Part shown: positions 46,200-57,585 of the stretch, piece after piece | How the letters are laid out: every line of letters starts with the position of its first letter | Numbering within the stretch: the stretch's first letter is position 1 | Source of the DNA: Cunninghamia lanceolata | Taxonomy: Eukaryota > Streptophyta > Pinopsida > Cupressales > Cupressaceae | Assembly (NCBI GenBank): GCA_027924645.1 | Contig: BSBN01000233.1 | Coordinates: 12,728,501 to 12,792,500 of the forward strand | Direction: 5' to 3' | Length of the DNA stretch: 64,000 nucleotides | The notes under the pieces: generated by a model | What the model was told of the DNA's origin: nothing | Databases searched by the model: none | What the model saw: only the letters and a program-made list of their open reading frames with translations | Made by a program: the position numbers and the translations under genes

Positions 46200-47165
46200 A
46201 AGGGGGACATAACGTGAGCGCGTTATAATATGCTCGCATTCTTGCAAACATGACAAATAGTCCACAAACTACTACGGAAAAAGAAAAATGTAAAGTTGAA
46301 CATAACGCGAGCGCGTTATAACGTGCTCGCGTTATGTTTTGCTTTGGAAATCCCAATCCTTGGGCTTGGGATTTGATTTGGATTTCCAACCCAAAGGCTT
46401 GGAGTGTCTTCCCAATGTCTAGAGACATGTTTTTCCATATTTTACAAGATTTCACATAATTTCGTTCGTGCTAACCCTCAAATTTGTACATGTTTCAAGG
46501 TCAAACAAATCAAACACCTGGGTAATGTTAAGCTTTCTCTTAGCTATTTGATGATGTGATTTTTTTCACATTTTGATAATGTTAAGCCTTTCATCTTTAA
46601 TTTCTTTTGTTTGTGTGTCCGTTTTGGGCAAAAACCACTGTTTGGTCTTTTTTTCATTGTAAATTAACTATTTATTGAAATTTCAAAAAAATTACATATT
46701 TAGAAACTAGACTCCATTCTACACATTAAAAAAAGAAAAAAAAATTCAATTAGTTTTCAAAATTTATAGGGGTAGCACGACCAAAATTCTATTTTTTAGG
46801 ATGTGTCCACTTTGAAAATTAGTAAAAAATTAAATATTCATAAAAAAATTATCAGAAAAATTGAGCATAAATTACATACTATTAGCTAATTTCTCACTGA
46901 AGCGATTTTAAAAATACCAAAAAAAAAGTTGACTTTTTGAGGGAGCCACAAAAACATGCTATGTTATGTTTTTTGACAGAAACAACACCAATTTCTGTGG
47001 CTCCCTCTTTTGAACCCCTTAATCTATGCCATTTTAAAAAAAAAATAGTAGTTTAGAAAGTAGACTCGGAGCACTACGAACATTGTTTTGGTTGCATCTC
47101 TAAATTTTAAGTGTAACTATGCTCAATTTCTCATCCAAGGCCAGCATTTCTTAATTTCAAAAATT
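46200..47165. repeat. Dispersed repeat family, copy A
   Basis: About 0.95 kb that is clearly similar, in the same orientation, to 52055-52945. Shared landmarks are GCTTTGGAAATCCCAA...GGCTTGG near one end, GTTAAGCTTTCTCTTA, then a GGGAGCCACAAAAACATG block. That block is complemented by TGTGGCTCCCTC after TTTTTTGACA, then TAGTAGTTTAGAAAGTAGAC. It carries two palindromes at its left end. No protein coding was recognised. It could be an LTR or a foldback element; its class is unresolved. Confidence 0.65.
46299..46338. repeat. 40 bp CpG-rich palindrome
   Basis: Arms AACATAACGCGAGC and GCTCGCGTTATGTT are perfect inverted copies (14 bp). The 12 bp centre GCGTTATAACGT is itself palindromic except for one pair. 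A related, worn copy lies at 46206-46243, and decayed versions with CpG changed to TpG/CpA occur near 49372 and 49426. Confidence 0.92.
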
Positions 47166-47819
47166 GCACTTACCCATAATCAACATTGAAACAATCAACA
47201 ATTCTTCTAAAATGAGACAATGTATCTACTTGAAACAATACTTTTACTAAAATGATCCCACAGTTATAGTAGGCAAATACTAATGCATAATTTATGCTCA
47301 ATGCATATGTTGTAGCATCATATTTTTCATCATATAGACAAAAGTTGAAAAATCTATTACCAACTCTTTCAAAAGGAAACATAAAGAACATGGAATGATC
47401 TAGATATTTATGTTATATAAATGATACGTACCATTGAAAATGCATTTCTCAATATACAACAAATGTGAGCTTAGCTTGCAATATATATAGTGCTTTCACT
47501 TCCATTAACTTCTAGCTCAAGAAAATGTGTCTTTATAAACACATCTCTGCCTCAAGACCACACATTCATTCTCAAGTCTACATTGCTACTAAAGCAACAA
47601 CTCGATGAATAAAAAAATTTAAAGTATCAATCAATTATTGACTAATACATGCATCAATTAGAAAAAACTAAAGTACATTTGCCTAGCACAATTATTTTAG
47701 AGTTAAAGAAAAAAAAACAAGCAAAAAATCAAAACAAAAAAATTTAACATCACTGGATTTGTCAAATACAACATCTCGACTATTAAAAATATTATAGAGA
47801 AAAACTATTGCTATATATT

Positions 47820-48251
47820 CCCTTCCAAGACAATGAAGATGCACTAAAACAAGGATTTAAGACATTTGCACATGCATATGATTTTTATGAAAATATTCTT
47901 TAAAGAAAATGAATCTAGGTGTACAGACAATTTCAATGACACATGATTGATGTTGACAGTGCATTAAAAAAATCTGAAGCACATGAAATATCAATTTTAG
48001 AACTAATTATAGAGCAAGAAAATAATAAAAATATCCTTGAAATATATAATCTAAAAATTGAATTGCAATGGTTACAATCATTATCAACAAAAAATATTGG
48101 CTTCCAAGTTAGAAAAGATCCAAACCTTCTTGAGAACATAGAATATCATAGGATAAGAAGAATGTTAAACAAAGACCAAGAAGCAATTCTACAAGACATT
48201 GGAATGAAAAGGTGCCTCAATATAAAAAAAGCCATTATACTCCTTAACTAG
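47820..48251 (+). pseudogene. Unrecognised Lys/Glu-rich coding-like fragment
   Basis: An open frame of 102 codons (47943-48251) is rich in Lys, Glu, Ile and Leu, with a likely coiled-coil stretch (HEISILELIIEQENNKNILE). Sequence just upstream (47825-47905) also reads as plausible protein text in another frame (DNEDALKQGFKTFAHAYDFY), suggesting a frameshifted fragment. I do not recognise it. It could equally be chance in AT-rich DNA. Confidence 0.3.
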
Positions 48252-48312
48252 TGAAGTAGGAACATGAAAAACATTACAGTAAAAGCAATCTTCCAAATGT
48301 TAATACAAATGG

Positions 48313-49165
48313 GTATGTGTTGACATCTAAAATCATTTCATCACTATTCCAACCATAATCAAGATATCATTAGACTATTTCTTCTATAATTAATTAAATA
48401 AATTTCTATTTTTTCGATTAATTATCTGATTTTCATCCCAACATTAATTAAATAATATTTTATTATTTAATTAATAAAATAACTATTCATGCACTATGCA
48501 TCTAACCCTTGTCCTAGTATTAATAAAATAAATTCAATCATTTATTTAATTAATCATCCTCTTCTATAGTCCAACTTTAGATGTATAAATTCATATATTT
48601 ATTTATCTAAGTCTCTCATCCTCATCCCAAAAACTAAATAAATATTCCTATTTATTTAATTTCCTATTTTGTTCACTTTTCATTAAGTTGGCTAAAACTA
48701 GTTAGCCAACTAATCCTCCACTTGCACAATCCTAAACCATAATCAACTCATTCAAACCTGACATATCCTCCAAAAGTGTACATAAGTCCTTTTGGGTATG
48801 GGTCTTCTTATATGAGGTACGAGCAAGTCCCTTGCACATCCCTCCAAAAGGTACCCTTAGTACCCTTTTGATCCTCTCCATCCACTTCTTCCAAGGAGAT
48901 CCTCCACCATTGATTTTCCTTGAATATTGGACCTCCACTTGTGCACCAATCAAATCATGCCACTTGGAGCCTCCTCATCAACCCAATCCTCTCAACTAAT
49001 CTCAACCATTGATCCTTTGAATCAATTTAAACCCTCCATCAACCCATCAAAAAATCTATAAATTGATCCTCATGCAAGCTATTTTTAAGTCTCCATGGAA
49101 TGCAAAGTTATGCTATAAGTTTGAGGAGTAACCAACACATCAACTATCAAAGAGCACATCCACAT
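48313..49165 (+). repeat. Possible solo LTR or LTR fragment
   Basis: This starts TGTTGACATC and contains ATTAATTAAATAAT palindrome blocks like those in the LTRs of element 2. A plus-strand TATA candidate (TCTATAAATTG, about 49058-49068) lies near the far end. No partner LTR or target duplication was found, so the limits are a guess. Confidence 0.35.
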
Positions 49166-49329
49166 GTCATAGGTTTGCATTTGGGGATTTTTGTTTAAGT
49201 TTCATCTTGTATTATTCATTCCTATTTCCTCTAATTGGAGGTTGCATTTAATTGTAAATGGGATAGTTAGCATAGTTTAACTTGTTCTTTCATGTTCACT
49301 TTTAATTGCATATAGTATGTACACTAAGA

Positions 49330-49480
49330 TGGGGGGTCAAAAAGTGGCCAAAAACCATTTTGAAGCAATATGATATAACGTGAGTGCATTATAATGTGTT
49401 GTAATGGCTTGGAAATCTTAACTCATAATGCGCTCATGTTATAACATGCTCACGTTATATTTGCATTAAAAACCATAATT
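49330..49480. repeat. Dispersed repeat family, short reversed copy
   Basis: GGGGGGTCAAAAAGTGGCC is the reverse complement of the far end of the 52.1-52.9 kb copy. Worn palindrome words follow (ATAACGTGAGTGCATTATAA, CATGCTCACGTTATA). It looks like an internally deleted copy in the opposite orientation. Confidence 0.5.
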
Positions 49481-50770
49481 TAAAAACCTAGACTTGGAAA
49501 TTACTGGGCTAACCCAAAATGTTTATTTTGATCGGTGAATAAGGAATTTTTAGCCCGACCCTAATCCAGGTGAGGCCACCAATGAGGGACCTCATCCTCG
49601 GCATGAACACATTGCATTAACGTGAATAGTCCAAACCCACAAGCTCAACGACCCAATAGGGGCACAAAGCCCATGAGATCAATGACCTAACGAGGGTTTG
49701 AAACATGGAGTCAACAACTTGAATGCTGACACTTCAATGCACATGGTTCAAACCTACAAGCATAATGACCCAACGAAGGCACAAGGCCTATGGGCACAAT
49801 AGCCCCTGCATGGGTTTGAACCTTGGTGGAAACAACCACAATGCCACATTTTAACCAACACACTATGACATGAATGACTAAAATTTAGACCAGGGATGTA
49901 CCCCTTGGGCAACATGCAAATGCCCCACTCCACATGCCACGGATAAATTAGGTTACAAGATCCTGGGGGCCTCCTCAATTGTTGACGTGGTAGAGGGAAA
50001 CCCCGCGAGGTTTGAACCTTGGTTGTTGGCACTACAAGCAAGAATCCCCACCATTTCACCATATGATCTCCCTTGGCTAACCCAATTTTTTTAAAAACAT
50101 GGGACTCAACAAAATTTTTGTAATAACTTAGCAAATTTATTGAATGTTAAAAAATATATTAATTTTTAGAAATATGCATATGACCAAATTTATGGACCAT
50201 ATTACTAATTTCCTTAATATATCTAGATCCAAATTAGAGTTCAATACACTTTTTTCCTTTTAAGGTTTAGCTCTTGGGTCTTTAAATTGCATTTAGTGCA
50301 TCTTGCATGATAATTCAGACTCCTGATGAGAAAACCCTTGGGCCCTGTGACAAATGGGACCTAAGGGGGACTATTTTGATGATCTCAAAACAAAGAGAGG
50401 GGGGTGGACTTGGGCACTAGTGCCCTAGTCTAGCCCTATTTTGGGTCAACCCTAAATTCAAATGTCAGGTTTGTGACCATTATTTGGGTCCCAGGTCGAC
50501 ATCATAAGTTTTAATTACGAAATTCTTGGCGGGAATCTTTGTAGTTGCATATATAATCATGTGTAGGTTATCTTTTAGAAACTAGAAGATGTTTATGATT
50601 GTGAGCTATTGGCATACTTGTGATTTTCATTGTGTTGTAGAGTAGAGCATTGTCATTGTGTTTGCTTTTATAGGTTGGATTACATATTCTCCTTATGGCA
50701 TTGAAGGGAATCTTCCTTCTATGAGAGCTTCACCATCAAGGTGACATCTATTGTGCTTTATCATCATTTA
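49481..50770. other. No gene recognised
   Basis: Contains loosely repeated phrases around AATGACCCAACGAAGGCACAA (49640-49800). A minus-strand open frame (49754-50134) has no family features. Confidence 0.45.
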
Positions 50771-51310
50771 TCATTTGTGTTTTTGCCTCTATCCCGCGAG
50801 ATACACACTCTCATCTGACAACGGTGTTTGGAAGACTTGAATGTCTCTCTGGAGCTTGACTGAGGCAAGCCTCTAAACACCACAATCCCCTCCCATTCTC
50901 CTTGTGATTGTAGGTTACAGGTATCAGATCTGAAGAAAGTGGAGTTGCAGGGAAGATTGGAGGACAGTGCAGATTCAGAATCTGAAAAGAAGCAGACACT
51001 GTGCGACATTTCGGGACACGGGCACCATCAACCTTCCCCCCATATTTGTATCTACAAAAATAGACTAAATAGTGACAATTAGTGATTACAGAGATTCCAA
51101 CATCCTGAAGAATATCCCTTAGTGGACTAGGGTGCCATCAACAATGTCCCTCGCATTTGAATTGCCAGAAACTGAAGATACAGTGGAAATCAATGTCGGA
51201 AGGAGATTGGGATTCTACAGAAGAAGCTGCATCTTGGACTTGGGTGCCATCACCATTATCCCCGATATTTCTATTTTTTGGACTGCAAAAGATAGTGAGT
51301 TAAGGTTCTC
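50771..51310 (+). repeat. LTR relic related to element 1, with ~111 bp tandem units
   Basis: The reverse complement of 50815-50930 matches 1690-1830 of the element 1 LTR, including GTAACCTRCAATCACAAG and ACATTCAAGTCTTCCAA. In element sense this copy is therefore on the plus strand. Beyond it, GGACTTGGGTGCCATC-like words start units at about 51014, 51124 and 51236, a ~111 bp tandem array. The related GGGTGGGCGCCC duplication in element 1 suggests this is an expanding part of that LTR family. Confidence 0.6.
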
Positions 51311-51590
51311 TGCCCTTTGTCTTATTTCAATAGCATATGTCATAATTTGTAGATTTACGTACTGTTTTGCTTAAATTAGGGTTTCAAGACCATTAAAAGC
51401 ATTAATTAGAGACATTGTGTGATAGCTTCTAAATTTTCTAGCTTCCCTTGTGGCAACCTAACCTGATAGGTGACTCTCCTCTCAAGTGGAGAGGCAACTC
51501 GGTTGAAAAGACCTTGGAATGTTTAGTGGAAAGGAGGATTCAAACTAAAACCTCCATACACCAACAAAACACAACTCCTCATTTTTAACC

Positions 51591-51592
<2 letters not shown>

Positions 51593-51662
<70 letters not shown>
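51593..51662. repeat. (TA)35 microsatellite
   Basis: A perfect 70 bp TA run. Confidence 0.98.
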
Positions 51663-51667
<5 letters not shown>

Positions 51668-52054
51668 TTTCAAAAGTCTTTAGCCCAAAAAATTGACTAA
51701 AGGTTATTTTTTATATTGAATCAATAGAAAATAAAAAATAAAAATAACATCCCACAAAAACTTGTGAAAATCCAAAGTCAAACACATTAGTCTAAAATTG
51801 TGCCATGTCCATCCAAATTGAAGAAGGGTTCAATAGTCATTAGCATCACAAAATGTTGGACGATCTTTTTTGGAGCACAAGTTATGATGAGGAAGGGCAA
51901 TTTTAGGCATTTTTTCAAAAATATTGGCTACAATTTGTTTCAAAAACTCAAAGCCAAGTTTTTTTTGCAATTACTCATGAATAGGATCTCTAGGTGAGTA
52001 CTCATCGAGTTTTAAAACTATGTTAAAAACAAAGATACCACTCTTTCTTTGAAT

Positions 52055-52945
52055 TTATAATATGTGTGTTATAACACACATGTTTCATTTAAAGTTGCTT
52101 TGGAATCCCAACCTTCGGCTTGGATTTGACATGGATATCTAAGCCAAAGGGTTGAGCCTACATGTAAGGTGCCCAAATATTTTTTTTGCATAAAACATGA
52201 AGAAATAAGTAAATGTCGAGCATGCTCTTCATCAGGTTTGCATATTTTAATAAATTACTTTAAAAAATACCACAATAATGTCAAGCTCTCTCTTACCTTT
52301 CTAACCATGTAATTTTTTCTAATTTTGAATACATTAAGGTTTTGATCTTCAATTTCTTTTGTTAATGTCTTTATTTTTATTTGAAAACCTATGTATAATA
52401 TTTTTGGTGTCATTTTTTATCCATTCATCTAAATTTGAAACAAATTATATTTTACATTCTAAATTCTATTTTATATACATTAAAAAAAATTAATTAGTTT
52501 TCTCAAAATTAAAGGGGGAGCACACTCAATTTTTAATTTCTCAAGATATGCCTAATTTAAAATTAGTAAAACATTATATATTCATTAAAAAATTAGTAGA
52601 AAAATCTAGCATAAACTTCATAATATTAGTTATTTTCCCATCCAAGGGATTTGTGAAATACAAAAAACTAGTCAACATTTCAGGGGGAGCACACATAATG
52701 AGCTATTATATTTTTTTGACAAAAACATGACCATTTTGTATGCTCCCCCTATTTGACCCTCTTAATCTTCACCATATTTTAAAATAGTAGTTTATAAACT
52801 AGATTATGAACACTACTAATCTTGTTCTTGTCACATCTTAAAATTTTGAACATGGGTATCTTGAATTTTTGATCCAAAATTAGCTTTTGTTGATTTCAAG
52901 AAAAAGCAGCCACTTTTGACCCCCTTTTGGCCCCTATTTCTATGC
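52055..52945. repeat. Dispersed repeat family, copy B
   Basis: Same order of landmarks as 46200-47165: GCTTTGGAATCCCAACC...GGCTTGG, GTCAAGCTCTCTCTTA, GGGGGAGCACAC with complement TGCTCCCCC after TTTTTTTGACA, then TAGTAGTTTATAAACTAGA. Its left end has a perfect 20 bp palindrome ATGTGTGTTATAACACACAT (52062-52081). This sits where copy A has its CpG palindrome. Confidence 0.65.
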
Positions 52946-53399
52946 ACATACTCACATTTACAATTCAAATGTCTATTTTGATCCACTTAAGCAATCCAAT
53001 TAATAATGGGATACATAGGAAAAAAGATATACAATGTGGATAGAACAACAATTCATTCTACATTACTTATGCCTTATAACAAATCTAGATTCATTCCATT
53101 TAGTAATGAAACACTAGATTCTTTACAAAAATAATAGAAATAATTACACACGATGCTCATACATGAAGCTTCTTTTATAGGGAGTCATTTCTTATATTAT
53201 ATTGATAAAAGAATATGAGAAATATGACAAAACCCAACTAACTACAAAAAATTTAATATGATATTTTGTGATGACTTATAGTAGGCATAGCCTATACAAG
53301 ACAATATAGTCTTTAAAAATCCTATCATGAACAAAGAAATAGTTCCATATATATATTTTTGGAAAGATAACATATAATACAATTATAAATTTCAAATTA

Positions 53400-54070
53400 C
53401 TATGTGTCAGACAAATGAAACATTCATTTATATACTAAATAGAATGTTGATTAATTCATAAATTAGCAACAATATAACAATTGGACATAATATGATTACA
53501 AGAAACACACACCATACTCATTTCTTAATGATAAACTACAATGCTTCAAATCCATTTCAATGTACCATATGCACGGATTCATGACATGCTTTAAGAAAGA
53601 AATACAAATTATACAATCAAAGAACTACACAATAGACAATATAGAAGCTATACTAGCAAGGCTACTTCCTAACAAGTTGAAAACTATAATATTCAGTTTA
53701 TATGCACCACCTAATACAAAAGAATCTACAATAATATTATTGGACGCCCATTACTTTACATACACTTCAATCACAATCTCTTTATTTTGGGGAGACTTTA
53801 GTATAAATATAAATGAATACATTATAAATTCAAACACATTAAAACATTCAACAATAGTAATAGACATTTCCTACTCAACAACAATAACTCTTTATCAAAA
53901 TCACTTATTGACCATGCTTGGTCAAACATCAACAAAAATAAATATAAAATCTTTAAATAGACACATATTGGAGTGATCACAACCTCATCCACCTTTTACT
54001 AGATAATTCAACCATAAACAAACATTGGCATAACAAATATAAGCTCATATCATGTATCAATGGAAGAGCA
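53400..54070 (+). pseudogene. LINE apurinic-type endonuclease (EEP) relic
   Basis: Read over two or three frames this gives the N-terminal endonuclease domain of a LINE. A LQETH word (about 53496-53510) holds the catalytic Glu. FSLYAPPNTKE and FWGDFSIN (GDF where GDFN is expected) lie in the 138-codon frame 53560-53976. TYWSDHNLIHLLLDNS with the catalytic SDH follows in a shifted frame at about 53966-54010. Stops (TGA in place of a codon before LQETH) and frameshifts make it inactive. No RT domain was recognised downstream. Confidence 0.7.
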
Positions 54071-54159
54071 TTTCTCAATTGAAATATATGGTGAACATGA
54101 TACATTGTGCAATATATAAGCAACCCCAACAATTAACTTGCACTCAACTAAAATATTAT

Positions 54160-54422
54160 CTTAACCAATAAGATAATTGTATTAGTAATTCTACACATAT
54201 TATGTAATAACTAATAATAACATCAAATACTCAAATTTCACTTTCTTCTTACTCAAAAAATGAAAAGGGCAAGTGACACATAAAAAAATAATGAAAATGT
54301 TATCTTAACCACTAAGATTGTATTAGTAATTCTACACATATATTACAATCACTGATACTAACATCATACACTCACATTTCACTCTCTTCTTATAGGAAGA
54401 ATGAAAAGGCCAACTAACACAT
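54160..54422. repeat. Tandem duplication, two ~122 bp copies
   Basis: 54160-54281 and 54300-54422 share TATCTTAACCA, GTATTAGTAATTCTACACAT and ATGAAAAG. They have diverged by substitutions and small indels. Confidence 0.75.
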
Positions 54423-54429
54423 CTACACT

Positions 54430-56580
54430 TACTCTTCTCAATATATTAATTTAAATTATTAACATTTGTTTTAGATTCTGATTCTACATATGCAAAGAGT
54501 GTTATGTATTGAAATTGCTTAATTATTTGATGCAGACAAAGAGTAATAATAGACAATGTAATAACTATAGATGAGTTAAATAATTACAAAGAAGGATAGG
54601 TATTAAAAGGAAATGTTCTTGTGACACGTCACACCAATTGACAAGCACCAAAATATAAAGATACAGTGTGCTAACTTAATTGATACCAAAAGTGAAATGC
54701 CTGTTACTTTAAACATATCTAGTAACACTCTACAATAGGTCACCACCATAACTTGTGAACATAGGGAAGAGTTTACAAATTAAAATGTTCAAGTAGCAAA
54801 CAAGATAGCCTATGACTATAAAGACTGTATTGCATCCTCATTGTAAGTGCTACAAACTCCATAAAAACATTCCATGAATATTTAAGCAATACAAGTTGAT
54901 TCTTGACACAAGAATTACAAAGCTTTGCATAAGTATAATGCATATCTAATTGACAATATTGTTGCAATTGTAACAACAATGAAATTCTTGGGAACAACAA
55001 ACACTTTATATGAAAGATGGAAACTTAGACATGGACAAAGCAATTGTAAGTTTGACTACATTCATTACAATTTCATGAAAAACTTAGATTCCTTTAAACA
55101 TTTTTTCAAATACTAATAGAATCTTGCTTGAAATGACAAATTCACCTACATTAGTCTTTCAAACTTGGTACCAATCCATTGAATAAAAACTACTAGTAAA
55201 TAAAATCCTTTCATGCTATTCAAAAGCATAGTTCTAGCATATAGATGTGATGATATCACATTCTACACAACTCAGTTAACCTTCATCACCAAATCAATAC
55301 CAATAAGACTACTTGAACGCTTAACTACATTACTTGCTATAGTTAACAAGGTAAACAACCATCCCAAAAAAATTATACTTAACTAGTTGAAACAAAATAC
55401 AAAACAAATACCATCTATATAGTATTATTTTTTACTAGGTCGAGAGAAACTTAATAGTTGCAAACAAATACTCAAACTATTCCAACCTATTTGCATAAGA
55501 TGTAACCTAGCAATTCAAGGTTTTGGTACATTAGAATCAGATATAGTTCATTGTAATAGATGTAAGAAAATGTGTGTAGTTACCTACTCACAACATCTTA
55601 ATTGCATGTTAAAGGCATTGAACAACAAAGCACATCTTAATTCTGTTTGCCCTTGTAATGGGTCCGGGCCCTTCCTATGCTTTTACTTTATCAAAACAAA
55701 GCCTTAATGTGAATTGTTAAAAAAATATACTAGACAACATCTTCTCTACGTTAACACAAGTACAATATGAAGAATACATTGAAGACAAGTCGGCAATCAT
55801 ATACATGATGAGGGACTTTAAAATGCAACCAATTTTTACAATAGACTAGGACAATGTAATCCAAGAACTCGATGCTGCAAAAAACAAATAAAAAAAAAAC
55901 TAAAAGGTACAATAGTTACTTCTTCCTTGTAAAGATATCTTGCAAATTACAAAGAATATCTAAGTTAAACTAATTATTGCTTTTTATTTTTTTTGCAATA
56001 TCTTGAAGAAAGTACAAAGCTACAACCATATTTTTCATCACCATACGATTGCACCCTCTCTAATTCAACTATCCAAGTTTTCATTGTGATTTGTTATAAT
56101 ACAAATCATACACATTAACTAAATTATTTTTTATTTACTAAAATCAAACAACACTTTCTACCTCTTGAAGTGATATGACATAATTTTTAAATTTTGTTAA
56201 TGGCATTTTAACCACTATGTCAATTTCTAATTGTGTTTCATTTAGACTAAGAATCAAAAGAGTGAATGCATTCATTGTAGAAGATTACAATCACCATTGA
56301 AATAAAATAAACCACATTAATTGAAAACATAATAAAGATTCTTCCTAATAATTTATAAATTAAATTTTCTTTAGAATACTAAAACTTAATACCATAACTT
56401 GAAAAGTTTTTAAATTAAATTGATTAATTATCCTTTATGCATCGTCTTGTTTAACTTAACTCTTTCTCAAGAGTAAATTGTCTTATAATGCTCTCTTTTA
56501 AAAGTTATGACTAAACTTTCCTACTTTGTTGGTCCCTATGTTAACTAGAGAATCTTTTAAATTTATCTTCCACTTTTTAT
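54430..56580. other. No gene recognised; one Cys-rich coding-like stretch
   Basis: Around 55500-55640 the plus strand reads IQGFGTLESDIVHCNRCKK followed by MCVVTYSQHLNC. This CX2C...HX2C arrangement could be part of a zinc-binding protein, but I cannot assign it. The rest is AT-rich without motifs. Confidence 0.35.
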
Positions 56581-56891
56581 ATAGTATTATCTCTTAGACC
56601 TTTAGAAAAAGGAAAATTCCAATTCAACTACAAATCAAAATCTACCCATTTTCATTATATAGTATTATTATACCTTAGTCCTTTAGAAAAAAAAAATCAA
56701 TTCAACTATAAATTAAAAACTACCTGTTTTTGTCGTATAGTATTATCCCTTAGACCTTTAGAAAAAGGCAAATACCAATTCAACTACACATCAAAAACTA
56801 CCGGTCTTTGTTAATAGTATTATTCCTTAGACCTTTAGAAAAAGGCAAATGCCAATTCAACTACAAATCAAAAACTACCCGTCTTCTTAGG
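56581..56891. repeat. Tandem repeat, four ~78 bp units
   Basis: Units start at TAGTATTAT (about 56582, 56660, 56738, 56814). They contain CCTTAGACCTTTAGAAAAAG, CCAATTCAACTACAAATC and AAAAACTACC. The second unit is the most diverged; the last two are the closest pair. Confidence 0.85.
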
Positions 56892-57414
56892 TTGGAAAGC
56901 AAGATGTTGACTCATCTTGATAGATTCAGCTTTCAGTGTGAACACCCACTCCATCAAAACATTGTCCACTCAATGATTAATCAGTGAATAACAATTTTAT
57001 AGTTCATCCACAACAAAAAGTAGTAAATATTTATCCTATTGTTATTAACCAAAATTTACTTTTAACATTTGAAATGAATTGCCTATTCATTCCCACAATC
57101 ATAATTATGAATTGTGTCCCGAGTTGACCCATATACAGTCATGGCAGAAGAAGCAACAAAAGCTATTGTAAAAGTGAGGAGAATGCATGTGGTAAACCTG
57201 GCCGTTCCAATCTCGACGCAGATCATGTTCCTCTCCAACCTTGATCTTTATTGGATGCACACCAATAATGTTCAAACCCTTTTCTTCTACACACTCTCTC
57301 CTTTAATCGACTACTTTGCCTTAATACAAGGCCTAAAGAAAAGCCATCCCTCAGTTCTGGTTTATTTCTATCCTCTGGTCACTTAAGAAAAGGGGAATCA
57401 GGCAGAATGAAGGT

Positions 57415-57422
57415 TGATTGCA
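57415..57422. repeat. MITE target-site duplication TGATTGCA (left)
   Basis: TGATTGCA within the BAHD coding sequence, repeated exactly at 57578-57585. Confidence 0.85.
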
Positions 57423-57577
57423 CCCGCTGGGCTTAAACAACACACACTAAGCTTTGACTTGTTTAGGTGGCTGGTGGGCCCTTTCTCTAACTCTGTTTTG
57501 TTAATGTGTCAATATGAGAAGGGGCCCACCAACTACCTAAACAAGTCAAAGCTTAGTGTATGTTGTTTAAGCCCAGC
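57423..57577. mobile_element. 155 bp foldback MITE, hAT-like by duplication length
   Basis: The ends are long inverted repeats. The left arm begins (after CCC) GCTGGGCTTAAACAACA and includes CTAAGCTTTGACTTGTTTAG and GGTGGGCCC. The right arm is its complement, ending TTGTTTAAGCCCAGC. Arms are about 57-60 bp, nearly perfect, around a ~30 bp centre. The 8 bp TGATTGCA duplication fits a hAT-type origin. The asymmetrical CCC at the left end leaves the exact tip uncertain. The element has no coding capacity and splits the acyltransferase at a Cys codon. Confidence 0.85.
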
Positions 57578-57585
57578 TGATTGCA
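57578..57585. repeat. MITE target-site duplication TGATTGCA (right)
   Basis: Exact match to 57415-57422. The acyltransferase frame resumes in this repeat. Confidence 0.85.

Noticed and set aside
55500..55640. Replication protein A / Helitron zinc-binding segment
   Set aside because: Only a CX2C and a later Cys/His pair match; no OB-fold or helicase text nearby and no Helitron ends recognised.
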